A stretch of DNA of 64,000 bases from Myxococcales bacterium (GTDB lineage: Bacteria; Myxococcota; UBA796; SXON01), in contig SHYX01000015.1 in assembly GCA_009692585.1 (NCBI GenBank), positions 32,145-96,144 of the forward strand, given 5' to 3'. Positions 8,124 through 17,824 of the stretch are shown in pieces. The notes beneath the pieces were generated by a model. It was not told the origin of the DNA, made no database searches, and worked only from the letters and a program-made list of their open reading frames with translations. The position numbers and the translations under genes were made by a program. Each line of letters starts with the position of its first letter. Position 1 is the first letter of the stretch.

Positions 8124-8669
8124 ATGCTCCGCGCGCCTCCGGTACGGTCCATTCTCCGACGCTTCGTCCCCGCCGACGCCACCGAGGCGAGCCACCGGGA
8201 GTCCATGCTCGAGCTGGCCGACGGCCCGGGGGACGCCTTCGCGCGCGACCACTTCGTTCCTGGTCATTTCACGGCCAGCGCGTTCGTCCTGTCCCCGGAT
8301 GGTCAGGCGCTCCTGCTCATCTTCCACGAGAAGTTTCGCCGCTGGTTGCAGCCCGGCGGTCACGTCGAGCGTCAGGACGCCGATCTTCTCGCGGCGGCGC
8401 TCCGGGAAGTGGAGGAAGAGGCGGGGCTTTCGGCCGTCGAGGTGCTCGGCGATGGCGCTTTCGACCTCGACGTGCACGAGATCCCGGCGCGGAAGGGCGA
8501 TCCCGCCCATCGGCACTTCGACGTTCGGGTGCTGCTGCAGGCACGCACGCGAACGTTCGCCGCCGGGTCGGACGCGCTGGCGGCCCGATGGGTGCCCCTG
8601 GACGCGGTGCACGAGGTCGAAACGGACGAGTCGGTGCTGCGCGCGGTCCGCAAGCTCCGTTCGCGATAA
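8124..8669 (+). CDS. Nudix family hydrolase
   Basis: 181 aa. Nudix enzymes cleave nucleoside diphosphates linked to another group X. The box reads [20 protein letters not shown] and then EEAGL (about residues 76-100). It has one residue more than the standard spacing between the Gly and the REUxEE part, a variant seen in a known subgroup. The ATG at 8124 gives a plausible start [14 protein letters not shown]. The substrate cannot be told. lpxD begins 8 bases downstream. Confidence 0.88.
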   Translation: MLRAPPVRSILRRFVPADATEASHRESMLELADGPGDAFARDHFVPGHFTASAFVLSPDGQALLLIFHEKFRRWLQPGGHVERQDADLLAAALREVEEEAGLSAVEVLGDGAFDLDVHEIPARKGDPAHRHFDVRVLLQARTRTFAAGSDALAARWVPLDAVHEVETDESVLRAVRKLRSR

Positions 8670-8677
8670 CGAACCGG

Positions 8678-9592
8678 ATGGTCCGCTTCGCCGAGCCTCT
8701 CCGGGCCTCCGAGATCGCGACGAGAGTGATCGGGGTACTCCACGGGCCCGACCCGCTTCTGGTGGGCGTAGCCGCGCTTTCGGAGGCGGGTGCCAACGAT
8801 CTCGCCTATCACGACCGGGGGCCGGTCCCCGACTGCGGAGCCGTCTTGTGCCGCGTCGCCCTCGCGGGTCGTTCGAGCATCGTCGTCGCCGACCCCCTCG
8901 CGGCGATGGCGAGCTTCCTGCACGGCGCGTTTCCCGAGGCGCCGATGGAACCCGGCGCCCCGGCGATCCACCCAACGGCCCGCATCCACCCCACCGTGGT
9001 GGTCCACCCGGGCGTGGTGGTGGCGGCCGGCGTGGTGGTGGGTCTGGGGTCGGTGCTGTACCCCAACGTGGTGCTTTACCGGGGCACCTCGGTGGGCAAA
9101 CACGTTCGCATCCACGCCGGTGCGGTGATCGGGGCGGACGGATTTCGCTTCCATGCCACCCCATCGGGGTTGATCAAGGTTCCTCATGTCGGCGGCGTGG
9201 TCATCGACGACGACGTCGAGATTGGGGCGAACACCTGCGTCGACCGCGGGATGCTCGGGGACACGCGCATCGGGCGTGGCGCGAAAATCGACAACGCGGT
9301 GCAGATCGGGCACAACTGCGTGGTCGGGGAGGGGGCGGTCCTGGTCGCCCAGGTCGGGCTCGCCGGCTCGGTGACCATCGGGGCGGGCGCGGTGTTGGCG
9401 GGGCAGGTGGGCGTGAAGGACCACGTGAACATCGGGGCCGGCGCCCGCATCGGCGCCCGCTCGGCGGTGCACGGAGACGTCCCTGCCGGAGAAACCTGGC
9501 TCGGCGAGCCTGCCCGTCCGGTGCGGGAGGCGATGCGGATCTACGCAGCGCTGCGATATCTGCCCGAGTTGGTGCGCGCCCTGCGTCGATAG
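8678..9592 (+). CDS. lpxD: UDP-3-O-acylglucosamine N-acyltransferase-like LpxD
   Basis: LpxD adds the N-linked acyl chain in lipid A synthesis. The 304-residue protein has an N-terminal uridine-binding-like domain, then a left-handed beta-helix of hexapeptide repeats (for example [20 protein letters not shown]). It also carries the signature region GADGFRF and the catalytic-His region [13 protein letters not shown], and ends in a C-terminal helix. The length is a little shorter than E. coli LpxD (341). No other lpx gene is near, so a related sugar N-acyltransferase role is possible. The ATG at 8678 is the first start after the Nudix stop. Confidence 0.85.
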   Translation: MVRFAEPLRASEIATRVIGVLHGPDPLLVGVAALSEAGANDLAYHDRGPVPDCGAVLCRVALAGRSSIVVADPLAAMASFLHGAFPEAPMEPGAPAIHPTARIHPTVVVHPGVVVAAGVVVGLGSVLYPNVVLYRGTSVGKHVRIHAGAVIGADGFRFHATPSGLIKVPHVGGVVIDDDVEIGANTCVDRGMLGDTRIGRGAKIDNAVQIGHNCVVGEGAVLVAQVGLAGSVTIGAGAVLAGQVGVKDHVNIGAGARIGARSAVHGDVPAGETWLGEPARPVREAMRIYAALRYLPELVRALRR

Positions 9593-9600
9593 CGCGCTTT

Positions 9601-11115
9601 GTGGCGTCTCATCGTCACTCGCGCGTTACCTTGGTCGCCCCACCAGGGTCCTTCTTGGCACCCTCCGCTCCCCGGTCCCTCCCCTCCGTCGCTGTTCCCG
9701 CCTCCGACCAGGGTCCTGCCCGTCGGCACTGGACGGCGTTGACCATCGCGGTGGCGTGGGAGCTCGCCAGGGCGGTCTCTCGGGTGCGGCCGGCGCTGCT
9801 CGCGGCGGCGCGAGAGCACGCGGCATGGCGAATCCCCGCCGAGGCGAGTCTGGCCGACACCGAGGCCATCGCGATCCTGGCGACCCGCGAGTTCATCGCG
9901 CGCCGTTCGGCACAGTACCGGCGGTGGCAAGCTGATCCGGATCTGGACGTGCTTCCCGACCCGCGTTGGCGGCAGGCCGTGGTCGAGACGGCGACGCCGC
10001 TGCACGAGGCCGTCTTCCGCCTTCACTACGGCGACGGCGTCCCGCTCGAGGAGCTTCCGTCGCGACTGAGGATCGACCTGAGTTGGCTGCGGCCCGCCCG
10101 CGAGGCGGTCCGCGAGTTGGTCAAAGTCATTGTGGCAGAGGACGGAGTGGCGACCAACGGCTGGGAGCCCGCCCGCGTCGATCGCCTCGTGACTCGCGTC
10201 GCGCTGGCCGCTGCCGATCGTTGTCCGGGACCGGGCGGGCTCGCCACCGAGAGCGGCCGTGCCCACGGGGAGTCATGCCCGCGATGCGGGCGGGCGTTGC
10301 GCCTGATCCGCGAGGGGGTGATCTCGCCGGGAGACCTCTTCGCGCCCGACGGACCGGTTCCGCCGGCCAACACCATGCTCACGCTGGTCCACCTCCATCC
10401 CGACGCCCGCACCCACGCGCGCGCCCTGGTCCTCGCGTTGCCGTCGGCGGTCCGCGTCGCGGACGACCAGTTCGTCTACGTCCACGACGCCACCTCCGAC
10501 GCCGCCCTGCACGAGCTCTGCGAAAGCGCGACGCCCGCGCGCTCGCACCTGCGCATCGTCCGGGGCTCGGTGCCCGGGCGGATCGTGGACGGCGTGCTGG
10601 TCGGTCGGGCGTTCGAGAGCCTCCACGACGCGGTCCAACTTCTTCCGTGGGGTGAGGTACGGGGAGTGGAGCCGTTGCCGGAGCCCCTGCCCGCGGCGCC
10701 TTCGGCGGCGCGGTGGTGGGCGGTGGCTGGATTGGTCGGGATCCTGGCGCTGGGAGCCGCGGTTCTGGCGACCCAGACCGCGGGCCCCGGCCGGGCGTGG
10801 ACCGTCGAGGCGTCACGGGACTCGACTGGCGTGGTCTTCGAGGTGGCGGACGGGGCCTTCGTCGACGTGCTCGCGGTGGCGCCGCAGCATGCCGAAGTCC
10901 TCTTCCACAGTGCGGATCCCGCCGACAAGGCCGTCCTGGCGACCAGCGACGGGCGGTACCGGCAGGCGTTGGACGGACGTCCGATCTTGATCATCGCGGC
11001 GGGCGCGCCGCTGGACGACACGGCCGCAGTCGTGGCCGCAGCGCTCGACGTCGACGACGTGCGCGTCCGATTGCGCAGCCGGTATCCAGAGGCGGCGATC
11101 GTCATCGTCCGGTAG
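9601..11115 (+). CDS. Membrane protein with sigma-region-4-like segment, function unknown
   Basis: 504 aa from a GTG 8 bases after lpxD. About residues 130-172 (AVFRLHYGDGVPLEELPSRL and following) resemble the helix-turn-helix of sigma-70 region 4. A CPRC pair lies near residue 226. One transmembrane helix lies near residues 371-392 (GLVGILALGAAVLATQ), followed by a C-terminal domain of about 110 residues, probably outside the cytoplasm. This layout suggests a membrane-tethered regulator or a degenerate sigma factor. I recognise no named family; the sigma similarity is by eye only. Confidence 0.6.
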   Translation: MASHRHSRVTLVAPPGSFLAPSAPRSLPSVAVPASDQGPARRHWTALTIAVAWELARAVSRVRPALLAAAREHAAWRIPAEASLADTEAIAILATREFIARRSAQYRRWQADPDLDVLPDPRWRQAVVETATPLHEAVFRLHYGDGVPLEELPSRLRIDLSWLRPAREAVRELVKVIVAEDGVATNGWEPARVDRLVTRVALAAADRCPGPGGLATESGRAHGESCPRCGRALRLIREGVISPGDLFAPDGPVPPANTMLTLVHLHPDARTHARALVLALPSAVRVADDQFVYVHDATSDAALHELCESATPARSHLRIVRGSVPGRIVDGVLVGRAFESLHDAVQLLPWGEVRGVEPLPEPLPAAPSAARWWAVAGLVGILALGAAVLATQTAGPGRAWTVEASRDSTGVVFEVADGAFVDVLAVAPQHAEVLFHSADPADKAVLATSDGRYRQALDGRPILIIAAGAPLDDTAAVVAAALDVDDVRVRLRSRYPEAAIVIVR

Positions 11116-11133
11116 GCTTGATACGCGGGTAAA

Positions 11134-11586
11134 ATGGCCGTGACCCCGCTCGACATCCTCCAGCACCAGTTCGGCGCGGCGCGGCGCGGCGGCTACGAGC
11201 CGACCGAGGTGCACGCCTTCCTTGACACCGTGCGGGAGGCTCTCGAGGCGAGCCTGAGGGAGAACCTCAAGCTCCGCGAGGCCCTGCTCGAGCGCGACCG
11301 TGAGGTGGCGGGCCTGCGTGGGGAGTCGGGCGAGATCAAAGAAGCGCTGGTCCTCGCACGGCGATTGGCGGTGGACATGGACAACCACGCTCGTCGCGAG
11401 GCGGACATCATCGTCGGGGAGGCACGCCTGGAAGCCGAGCAGATCCTCGCCGCAACCCGGGACGAGGAGCGGCTGTTGCAAGAGCACCTCATGCGCCTGC
11501 GCACCTCGCGCACCCACCACCTCTCCCAGATGCGTGCGTTCATCCATGCACAGGGCCGCATTCTCGACGAGCTGGACCGTGAGTAG
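11134..11586 (+). CDS. DivIVA-domain coiled-coil protein
   Basis: 150 aa. The N-terminus (MAVTPLDILQHQFGAARRGG and YEPTEVHAFLDTVRE) matches the DivIVA membrane-binding start. A long coiled coil to the end follows (about residues 30-150). DivIVA proteins mark cell poles or septa and recruit division or polar-growth factors. The partner is unknown here. The following PHP gene starts inside its last codons, suggesting cotranslation. Confidence 0.85.
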   Translation: MAVTPLDILQHQFGAARRGGYEPTEVHAFLDTVREALEASLRENLKLREALLERDREVAGLRGESGEIKEALVLARRLAVDMDNHARREADIIVGEARLEAEQILAATRDEERLLQEHLMRLRTSRTHHLSQMRAFIHAQGRILDELDRE

Positions 11587-12376
11587 TCCGGTTCGACTCG
11601 ATCTCCACGTGCACAGCGATCGTTCGGACGGGAAGTTCCCGGTGGATGAGGTCCTCCGGCGCGCGGCGTCGGCGAAGCTCGACGTGCTCGCCATCGCCGA
11701 TCACGACCTTTGTCCCGCGCGGCCGGCCGGCACCGCCCCGATCGAGGGCCACCCCGTCCGCGTGCTGGCGGCCGCCGAGGTTTCAGGGGTGCACGACGGG
11801 AAAGAGCTTCATCTTCTTGTCTACTTCCGCGGCCAGCCGCCGATCGAGGCCGTCGACTTCCTGCGCGGGCGTTGTCAGGCTCGTGCGGCGCGATTCGACC
11901 AGGCGGCCCGACGGTTGGGCCTCCCCGATACCGCGGACGCCGACGCGCTCGCCGGAAAGAGATCCTTGACCCGACATCACCTTGCCCAGGCGCTCACCCG
12001 CGCCGGCGTGGTCGCCAGGCAGTCGGACGCCTGGCGCCATCTTGGTCGCGACGTCGTACCGCTGATCGAGTTCAGCTACCTCGACGCGATCCGGCGCGCG
12101 CGGAGCTGGGGTGCGCTCACGAGTTGGGCACACCCGGCCTTGGCCGACGCGAATCTCTATTTGGACGCCTTCGTCAGGGCCGGACTTGAGGGAGTCGAGG
12201 CCTCGCGGCCCGGACTGGATCGCCCCACCCGAAACGGGCTGCGGCGCCTGGCCAAAAAACACGACATCCTGGTCAGCGGCGGCTCTGACTGGCACGGATG
12301 GTGGCCGGGGAACCTGGGTGACTTCCGCTTCGACGACGAACACGCGCGGCGGTTCATCGAGCACCTGGACGCGTGA
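11579..12376 (+). CDS. PHP-domain phosphoesterase
   Basis: 265 aa with the metal-binding motifs of the PHP family: DLHVHSDRSDG (about residues 8-18), IADHD (about 41-45), a central AHP, and GSDWHG near residue 240. Related enzymes act on 3',5'-nucleotide bisphosphates or short RNAs; the substrate here is unknown. The GTG start at 11579 lies within the end of the DivIVA gene, and its stop overlaps the GTG of the next gene (GTGA). Confidence 0.85.
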   Translation: MSSPVRLDLHVHSDRSDGKFPVDEVLRRAASAKLDVLAIADHDLCPARPAGTAPIEGHPVRVLAAAEVSGVHDGKELHLLVYFRGQPPIEAVDFLRGRCQARAARFDQAARRLGLPDTADADALAGKRSLTRHHLAQALTRAGVVARQSDAWRHLGRDVVPLIEFSYLDAIRRARSWGALTSWAHPALADANLYLDAFVRAGLEGVEASRPGLDRPTRNGLRRLAKKHDILVSGGSDWHGWWPGNLGDFRFDDEHARRFIEHLDA

Positions 12377-13179
12377 GCGCGCGGCCGCTGGTGGTCTTCG
12401 GCGGCGGCGCGCTGGGCGGGGCTGTGGCCAGGCTCGCGGCCAGCCGTGGGGCCTCGGTTACCGTCGCGTCGCGACACCCCGGAGAGCATGTCGGCTGGTG
12501 GCGCCGGGTGCGCGTGGGCGGGGAGGCGTCGTTGGGCTGGTTGCCGGCCCAGGCCGACGTGGTGATTGCCGTGGGTCCGGGGGCCGGAGAGCGTGCCGCT
12601 GAGACCTGGGGACCGGCCTTCGCCGCGTGGTTGGCCCGCCTGCGGAGCCTCCGACCGGCGCGAGTGGTCCTCGCGGGGCCGGCTGGGCTCGTCGGGGGCG
12701 GCATCGAACACTTCGACCGGTGTGCACGTGCCGTTCGGCAACAGGGCGTAGCCGTGGTTCGCCTGCCCGCGCTTCTGGCCACCGAACGCGGCTGGGCTGG
12801 CGAGCTGGCCGCGGCGCTCCGTCGGGGGCAGGCCCCGCGACTGAGCGCTCGGCTACCCGGCGCCCGTGCGCTCGTCGTCGAGGATGCAGCGCGCGCCGTG
12901 CTCGCGGAGCTTGCCGGCCACGCCGACGTGATGCTCAGCGGTCCGGCCCCGGTCACCGCCGAGGAGGTCATCCGCGCGTTGGAGGTCCGCTACGGGGCTT
13001 CGACGCGGCCGCGCCTGTTCGGCACGGGCGTGGCTCGCGAGGTGCGCGAGCGGCTGCGGGCCCAAGAGCACCTCGATGACTCCTGGGATGACGCACGCTA
13101 CGGACCGCGGACGACGCTGGCCACCTGGGTCGAGCGCCAACCCGGACCACGGCGACGCCGGGGCGAGTCGGGCGCCTGA
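12373..13179 (+). CDS. NAD(P)-binding Rossmann-fold protein
   Basis: 268 aa. The N-terminal VVFGGGALGGAVARLAASRG has the GxGxxG-type dinucleotide loop, and VTVASRHP follows as the second strand. The family of nucleoside-diphosphate-sugar epimerase-like or NAD(P)H-binding proteins is likely, but no catalytic YxxxK is visible. It is coupled to the PHP gene by GTGA, so the two may share a pathway. Confidence 0.7.
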   Translation: MSARPLVVFGGGALGGAVARLAASRGASVTVASRHPGEHVGWWRRVRVGGEASLGWLPAQADVVIAVGPGAGERAAETWGPAFAAWLARLRSLRPARVVLAGPAGLVGGGIEHFDRCARAVRQQGVAVVRLPALLATERGWAGELAAALRRGQAPRLSARLPGARALVVEDAARAVLAELAGHADVMLSGPAPVTAEEVIRALEVRYGASTRPRLFGTGVAREVRERLRAQEHLDDSWDDARYGPRTTLATWVERQPGPRRRRGESGA

Positions 13180-13233
13180 ATCTCGCTTCACTTTTGGCCT
13201 CGTTGCGTTAATCGGCCCGACCCGGGAGCCGTC

Positions 13234-13551
13234 ATGGCCGAGACCGCCGAGTTCTTCGACACCTACATGCCCCAGAAGTTGGTCGACAAGCCCGACCTCA
13301 TCAAGACCAACGCCATTTTCCGATTCGACGTAGCCGGTGCCGGGAACTGGGTGATCGACCTCAAGAACCCTCCGGGAGCCGTGCGCGCGGTCGATGCCGA
13401 TGAGCCCGCGGATTGTGTGATCACCGTGGCCAAGGCCGACTGGGAAAAAGTCCTGGACAACCCTGGTCTCGCTATGCAGCTCTTTATGACCGGCAAGCTG
13501 AAGGCAAGCAACATCGGCCTCGCGATGGCGCTCCAGAAGATCCTGGGCTGA
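13234..13551 (+). CDS. SCP2 sterol-transfer domain protein
   Basis: 105 aa forming a single SCP2-like lipid-binding domain. Visible are the FRFDVAGAGNWVIDL strand pair, DCVITVAKADWEKVL, and the C-terminal MQLFMTGKLKASNIGLAMAL typical of the family. It binds lipids or acyl-CoA in a hydrophobic tunnel. GGGAG upstream of the ATG is a good ribosome site. It is probably monocistronic and converges on the ferritin-like gene. Confidence 0.88.
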   Translation: MAETAEFFDTYMPQKLVDKPDLIKTNAIFRFDVAGAGNWVIDLKNPPGAVRAVDADEPADCVITVAKADWEKVLDNPGLAMQLFMTGKLKASNIGLAMALQKILG

Positions 13552-13573
13552 TCAGAGTGGCGCGCCGGCGGTA

Positions 13574-14056
13574 TCAGGCCGTCGCGCTCGCCCAACGCTT
13601 TTCCGCGCTCGCCAACAGGTCCCGATGGGCGCGGTCCTCCTCCGCCATCTTCTGGAGCAGGTCCCCAAACTCTGGGAAGACCTTGAAGAACTGGATGCGC
13701 CCGTGCAGCTCTGCCGAGTGTTCTTCCACCCATCGGGCCAGTTGCAGCGCGCGACCGATGGTCACGCCCTCTCGCTCGGCGCCCTCCCGCGCCGCGCGTA
13801 CCTCGGCGAGGAATATCCGTGCTTCATCCTCCTCGACCTCGAACTTCTGCACACCCATCTCAGGCATGCCCGCCAAGGCGGACTGGTGGATGCGGATGCT
13901 GGCGGCGTGGTAGCGCTCCGCCTCGGCGTAGTTCATCCAGAAGTAGACCAGCTCGCGCCGGTGCGAGAACCGTTTGGCGAAAACTTCGTATAGAGCGGCA
14001 CACTCGAGTTCGATGGCCACTGCCACTTCGAGCACATCCTTCCAGGTCGACGCCAT
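13574..14056 (-). CDS. Ferritin/rubrerythrin-like four-helix protein
   Basis: 160 aa, all-helical. Glu/His pairs are placed as in diiron proteins: IELECAALYEVFAKRF (about residues 15-30), NYAEAERYHAASIR (about 42-55), WVEEHSAELHGR and MAEEDRAHRDLL near the C-terminus. This suggests a carboxylate-bridged diiron centre used in iron handling or oxidative-stress defence. No rubredoxin Cys domain is present. It lies downstream of the GMC dehydrogenase genes on the same strand, 51 bases apart. Confidence 0.75.
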   Translation of the reverse strand: MASTWKDVLEVAVAIELECAALYEVFAKRFSHRRELVYFWMNYAEAERYHAASIRIHQSALAGMPEMGVQKFEVEEDEARIFLAEVRAAREGAEREGVTIGRALQLARWVEEHSAELHGRIQFFKVFPEFGDLLQKMAEEDRAHRDLLASAEKRWASATA

Positions 14057-14107
14057 CGCTCCCTCCGGGTCCAGGTCAGTGTAACGCCGGTCGGGGCGGG
14101 TCGCGCT

Positions 14108-15625
14108 TCAGGTCTCGGCGAGGATGCCGTCCGCCACGACGTCCGACAGCGCGTAGATGGTGAGCTGCGGGTTGACGCCGGATGCCGTGGGAAACAGGCT
14201 CCCGTCGGCGACGTAGAGGTTGTGGTAGGCCCACATCCGCCCCGTCGGCGAGACCGCGCCGACCGCCGGACTGTGCGCCATGCGCGCTGTACCCATCTGG
14301 TGGAAACAGAAGAGGGCCACCTCGCCGGGGCCCCAGCCCACATCGTCGAGCTTTCGCAGCTCTTTGGTCGAGCGGATCATTGTGAGGTGACTGTGGCCGG
14401 TGATTGCGGCGCTCGCCCCGGCCGCCAACCAGGCTTCGGCGCACCGTGCCGCGCCTTCCTTCAGGCGCCAGGCGTCCTCTTTGGCGAGGCTCCAGCGAAT
14501 CGACGGGCGGCCCTTCCCGACCGCGATGCTTCCGGGGACGGTGTCGCGCAAGAGCAGGCCCGCGGCGGAGAATTCGTTGTACCGATGGAGCATCTCCTGG
14601 CGCTCCCAGCCGAGCCCAGGGAAGATGGTCGCGGTGATGCCGGGCGGGGCGCCGATCCCTTCGATGAGCACGCCCGTAGGGTGGCCGCGAAGGACGTCGG
14701 AGAACTCTGAGATGTAATAGCCTTGTTTGATCCCTTCGTAGTTAGCGATGCGCTCGCCAGGGTACCAGCCGCAGACGGGGGAGCCAGGGTGGGTCCAGAA
14801 GTTCTGGCCTAGGTGTCCGGACGGGTCGTCAACGCCGGATGACAACAGCAGGTAGGGCGTGTGAATCGCCCCTCCGCTCACCACGATCACGTCGGCATCG
14901 ATGCGGAAGGTGCCGCGGGGCTGCCGCGCTTCGTCCAGGAGCGTTCCCTCAACGGCGATGGCGCGACCAGCCTCGGTGATCACCCGATCGACCCGCGCGT
15001 CGGTGAGCAGGGTGGCGCCGGACGCGGTGGCCAAGGGCACGAAGGTGATCGCGGCCGATTGTTTGGCGTTGTAGCTGCATCCGAGGTCGCAGAAGCCGCT
15101 GCCGTAGCAGTCCTTGGCGTTGCGGTGGAAGGTGTCGCCTTCCCAGCCCAGGGCTTCGGTCCCGCGGCGGAGCTTGTCGTTGTTCAGGTTGAGGTTCTCG
15201 ACCGGCAGCTTTCGGACGTGGAGGATCTCCTCGATCTTCTCGAAGCGGGGCCTCATCTTCTCGGGTGTGAGCTCCGGCAGGCCGAAGCGAGCGACCCAGT
15301 CGTACAACAGGCGCTCTGGGGTGCGGAAGCAGTCGAGGTAGTTCACCACCGAGCTGCCGCCGACCACGCGGCCGTGCAACATCGCCATCGAGCCGTCGTC
15401 GGTCGTTCGCAGCCCCGCCTCTTGGTACAGCTTCCGCATCATCTCGCCTTCCCGCTGCGAGAATTCGGCGGCGGAGATGTACGAGCCAGCATCGATCATC
15501 ACCACGTCGCGCCCAGCCTCCGCCATCCGCTTGGCGACGGTGCTGCCGCCGGGGCCGGTCCCGACGACGACGACTTGAGCCCTGCGCGCAAAAGGTGTCG
15601 CGACGGTGCTGCCGGAGAGTCTCAT
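14108..15625 (-). CDS. GMC-family FAD-dependent dehydrogenase
   Basis: 505 aa from the ATG at 15625. The FAD-binding motif VVVGTGPGGSTVAKRMAEAG is at the N-terminus (about residues 17-36), GRVVGGSSVVN follows, and the C-terminal signature FHQMGTARM and then NLYVADGSLFPTASGVNPQ is complete. GMC enzymes oxidise alcohols, sugars or sterols. Its start overlaps the stop of the preceding small exported protein (ATGA), as in gluconate-dehydrogenase-type complexes. No cytochrome subunit is adjacent. Confidence 0.9.
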   Translation of the reverse strand: MRLSGSTVATPFARRAQVVVVGTGPGGSTVAKRMAEAGRDVVMIDAGSYISAAEFSQREGEMMRKLYQEAGLRTTDDGSMAMLHGRVVGGSSVVNYLDCFRTPERLLYDWVARFGLPELTPEKMRPRFEKIEEILHVRKLPVENLNLNNDKLRRGTEALGWEGDTFHRNAKDCYGSGFCDLGCSYNAKQSAAITFVPLATASGATLLTDARVDRVITEAGRAIAVEGTLLDEARQPRGTFRIDADVIVVSGGAIHTPYLLLSSGVDDPSGHLGQNFWTHPGSPVCGWYPGERIANYEGIKQGYYISEFSDVLRGHPTGVLIEGIGAPPGITATIFPGLGWERQEMLHRYNEFSAAGLLLRDTVPGSIAVGKGRPSIRWSLAKEDAWRLKEGAARCAEAWLAAGASAAITGHSHLTMIRSTKELRKLDDVGWGPGEVALFCFHQMGTARMAHSPAVGAVSPTGRMWAYHNLYVADGSLFPTASGVNPQLTIYALSDVVADGILAET

Positions 15626-16143
15626 TCGGGCTCTCCGAAGCGCAGCGGGTGGATCGGCAGCAAATGCCGACCTAGCCATGGACCCGGGTAGGCGATGTCG
15701 GCGTAGACGGTCTCGTCCGTGTAGCAATGGGAAAGCACCAACTGGCGCAGCGCCTGGCCGATCTGCCGACGGAATGGCACCCGGCTGTGGAGCCAGTCGT
15801 TCAGAGCGGCGCCCTGCTGGGCCTCAGAGAGGGTGACAAACGGATGCACCGTCGGGACGAGCGCACGCGAGAGCAGGTCGAAGGTGCTGGGCAGCGACGA
15901 CAGGAGCGCCTGCTGGCTTTCGTCCAGGAAACCGAGGGTCTCCGACAGGCTGGTTCGCAGGGACAGCGCGTCGGCGCCGGGGCCGTAGAGCACACGCGCC
16001 AGGGCCCCGATGACGTCCAGGTCGTCGTCACCGAAGCGCGCCTTGGGCGGTGGCAGGGCGGCCCGGAGCGGCACCGGCACGAGGAGCACCGCCGAGGAGG
16101 CGGCGAGCGCCAGCAGGGTTCGGCGGGTGACAGGCGAGGCCAC
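15622..16143 (-). CDS. Gluconate 2-dehydrogenase subunit 3-like exported protein
   Basis: 173 aa beginning MASPVTRRTLLALAASSAVL, a Tat- or Sec-type signal. The mature part (FGDDDLDVIGALARVLYGPG, later a conserved WLGRHLLPIHPLRFGEP end) resembles the small subunit that accompanies GMC dehydrogenases and helps export them. It overlaps the GMC gene by ATGA. Subunit identity is inferred from size, signal and neighbour. Confidence 0.7.
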   Translation of the reverse strand: MASPVTRRTLLALAASSAVLLVPVPLRAALPPPKARFGDDDLDVIGALARVLYGPGADALSLRTSLSETLGFLDESQQALLSSLPSTFDLLSRALVPTVHPFVTLSEAQQGAALNDWLHSRVPFRRQIGQALRQLVLSHCYTDETVYADIAYPGPWLGRHLLPIHPLRFGEPE

Positions 16144-16175
16144 CTTCGTGGACTATCGCGGCGCGAGCCCAGCGC

Positions 16176-17822
16176 TCAGCTTTGGCGGCGGCGCATCCAC
16201 GTACCTACGGCGCCGAGCACGGCGAGTCCGGGCACGAGGAAGAAGGAGAGCAGGCCCGCCACGGTGGCGCCGACGATATCTACGGTGATTTTCCCCTTCT
16301 TGCCCTCGTCGGCCCGGATGGTGATCGCCTTTTCGTCGCCGCGGGACCACCCGAGCGCGTTCAGGGCCAGGTCGCCGTTGAGGCCGTAGGTGGCCAGGAC
16401 GTTGGTCGCGAAGGTGGCGCTGCCGAGGATGACCACGCGGCCACCGGCCTTGTCGGCCAACTCGGGCGGGGGCTCTGCGGGGACCAGCACCGGCGCCCCG
16501 TCGATCACCGGCGTGATCGGCAGGGACGCGCGGCGCACCGAGACCGCCGCGGGTTCGTTGATCTCGACGGCGACCGCCAACGGCACGTTCTCAGCGCGCT
16601 CCTCGGCGTCCGCCTGCGCGGGAATCGTCGGATCGCGCAGCGAGTTGACTTCGGCCCAGCTGCCGTCGCCGGCGTTCATGAGCTCGAACACCGAGATGCC
16701 GTCGATGGCGGGACCCGCGGCGACGCTCCGCGCTGCGGGAAGGCCGACAAGCCCCTTGAGTTTGTCGGTGATCGCGTGCGGCTCGAAGCTGTCGCCCACC
16801 AGGCCGATCGACGTCGACCCCATGTCCATGAGCTGGCGCATCGGCGCCAGCACGATGTCGTCGCCCACCACGACGCCGTAGCGGCTCATGTCGGCCGCGG
16901 TCTGGGGGGTCAACGTCGGTTCCAGCATCACCACCAGCCGCCCACCGGCGGTGACGTACTCGGCGAGCCGATCCAGCTCGCTCGGCAGCAGGTCGGTGCG
17001 GGGGCCCGGGAGCACGACGGCCTCACAGGTCTCCGGCGTGGGCTGCTCCTTGAGCAACTCCACGGCGCGGATGGTGTAGTTCTGCTTGGCGAGCTTCCCG
17101 AACACCACACCCATGCCCTCGGGCCCGGAGTTGTCGTTGACGTCGGCTTCGCCGTGGCCGGTGACCGCGCAGACGGTGTGGGTGGTGTCGGAGGTGACCT
17201 TGATCAGGGCGTTGGTGAGCTCTTCTTCGCCGAATCCCGAGGTGATGCGCTCTTCGGTGGCGCCGGCCCGGACGATCACGGTTCCGTACTGCGAGGTGAT
17301 TCCCTCCTTGGTGACGGCCATGATGTCGGTGAACGGGTCGTGGTAGCTGACCGAGATGAAGGTGCTCTCGTCGGTGTAGCCCTCCACCAGCTCCTTGAAA
17401 TTGCTCTCCTCCGCGGTGCCCGCGGGGAAGAAGACCACCATGTCGACGGCGCGGTCGAGGCCCCGGGCGGTCTGTAACGATTGATCGGCCAGTGAGAACT
17501 GCTTGCTTGCCGTGAAGTCCCACTTCTTGTCGTAGCGGTGGCCGACCACGTTGGCGGCGATGGCGATGCACATGCCCACCAGCAGGAGGAGGCCGGCGGT
17601 GAAGCTGCGCCCCACCGTCTGGTCGTTGCCCAGGGTCGACAGCGAACCCCAATCCAGGAACAGCCACGCCGCGACAAGGAGCGCGCTGAGGCCGCCAACG
17701 GCATGGAACCAGCCCGGAACGTCCGGGAGCTGGACGACCTGGGTGAGCACCAGGTAGCCGAAGAACCAGGCGAACAGCCCGAAGACCCCGAGGACCGCGA
17801 AAAACCATCCGAGAGCGCGCAT
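16176..17822 (-). CDS. GldG-type auxiliary protein of an ABC system
   Basis: About 548 aa from the ATG at 17822 (MRALGWFFAVLG), 2 bases after the permease stop; an earlier GTG at 17834 would overlap it. Three N-terminal transmembrane helices, a large periplasmic domain (SLADQSLQTARGLDRAVDMV, later VVLPGPRTDLLPSELDRLAE) and one C-terminal helix give the GldG/DUF-type layout. In Bacteroidota, GldA/F/G serve gliding and secretion; in other phyla the triad is widespread and its cargo is unknown. Confidence 0.82.
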   Translation of the reverse strand: MRALGWFFAVLGVFGLFAWFFGYLVLTQVVQLPDVPGWFHAVGGLSALLVAAWLFLDWGSLSTLGNDQTVGRSFTAGLLLLVGMCIAIAANVVGHRYDKKWDFTASKQFSLADQSLQTARGLDRAVDMVVFFPAGTAEESNFKELVEGYTDESTFISVSYHDPFTDIMAVTKEGITSQYGTVIVRAGATEERITSGFGEEELTNALIKVTSDTTHTVCAVTGHGEADVNDNSGPEGMGVVFGKLAKQNYTIRAVELLKEQPTPETCEAVVLPGPRTDLLPSELDRLAEYVTAGGRLVVMLEPTLTPQTAADMSRYGVVVGDDIVLAPMRQLMDMGSTSIGLVGDSFEPHAITDKLKGLVGLPAARSVAAGPAIDGISVFELMNAGDGSWAEVNSLRDPTIPAQADAEERAENVPLAVAVEINEPAAVSVRRASLPITPVIDGAPVLVPAEPPPELADKAGGRVVILGSATFATNVLATYGLNGDLALNALGWSRGDEKAITIRADEGKKGKITVDIVGATVAGLLSFFLVPGLAVLGAVGTWMRRRQS

Positions 17823-17824
17823 CG

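Noticed and set aside
8299..9600. A 938-codon plus-strand frame beginning in the Nudix gene.
   Set aside because: Its first 434 codons overlap the Nudix and lpxD genes in another frame and are Arg/Gly-rich shadow; only the part from 9601 is credible.
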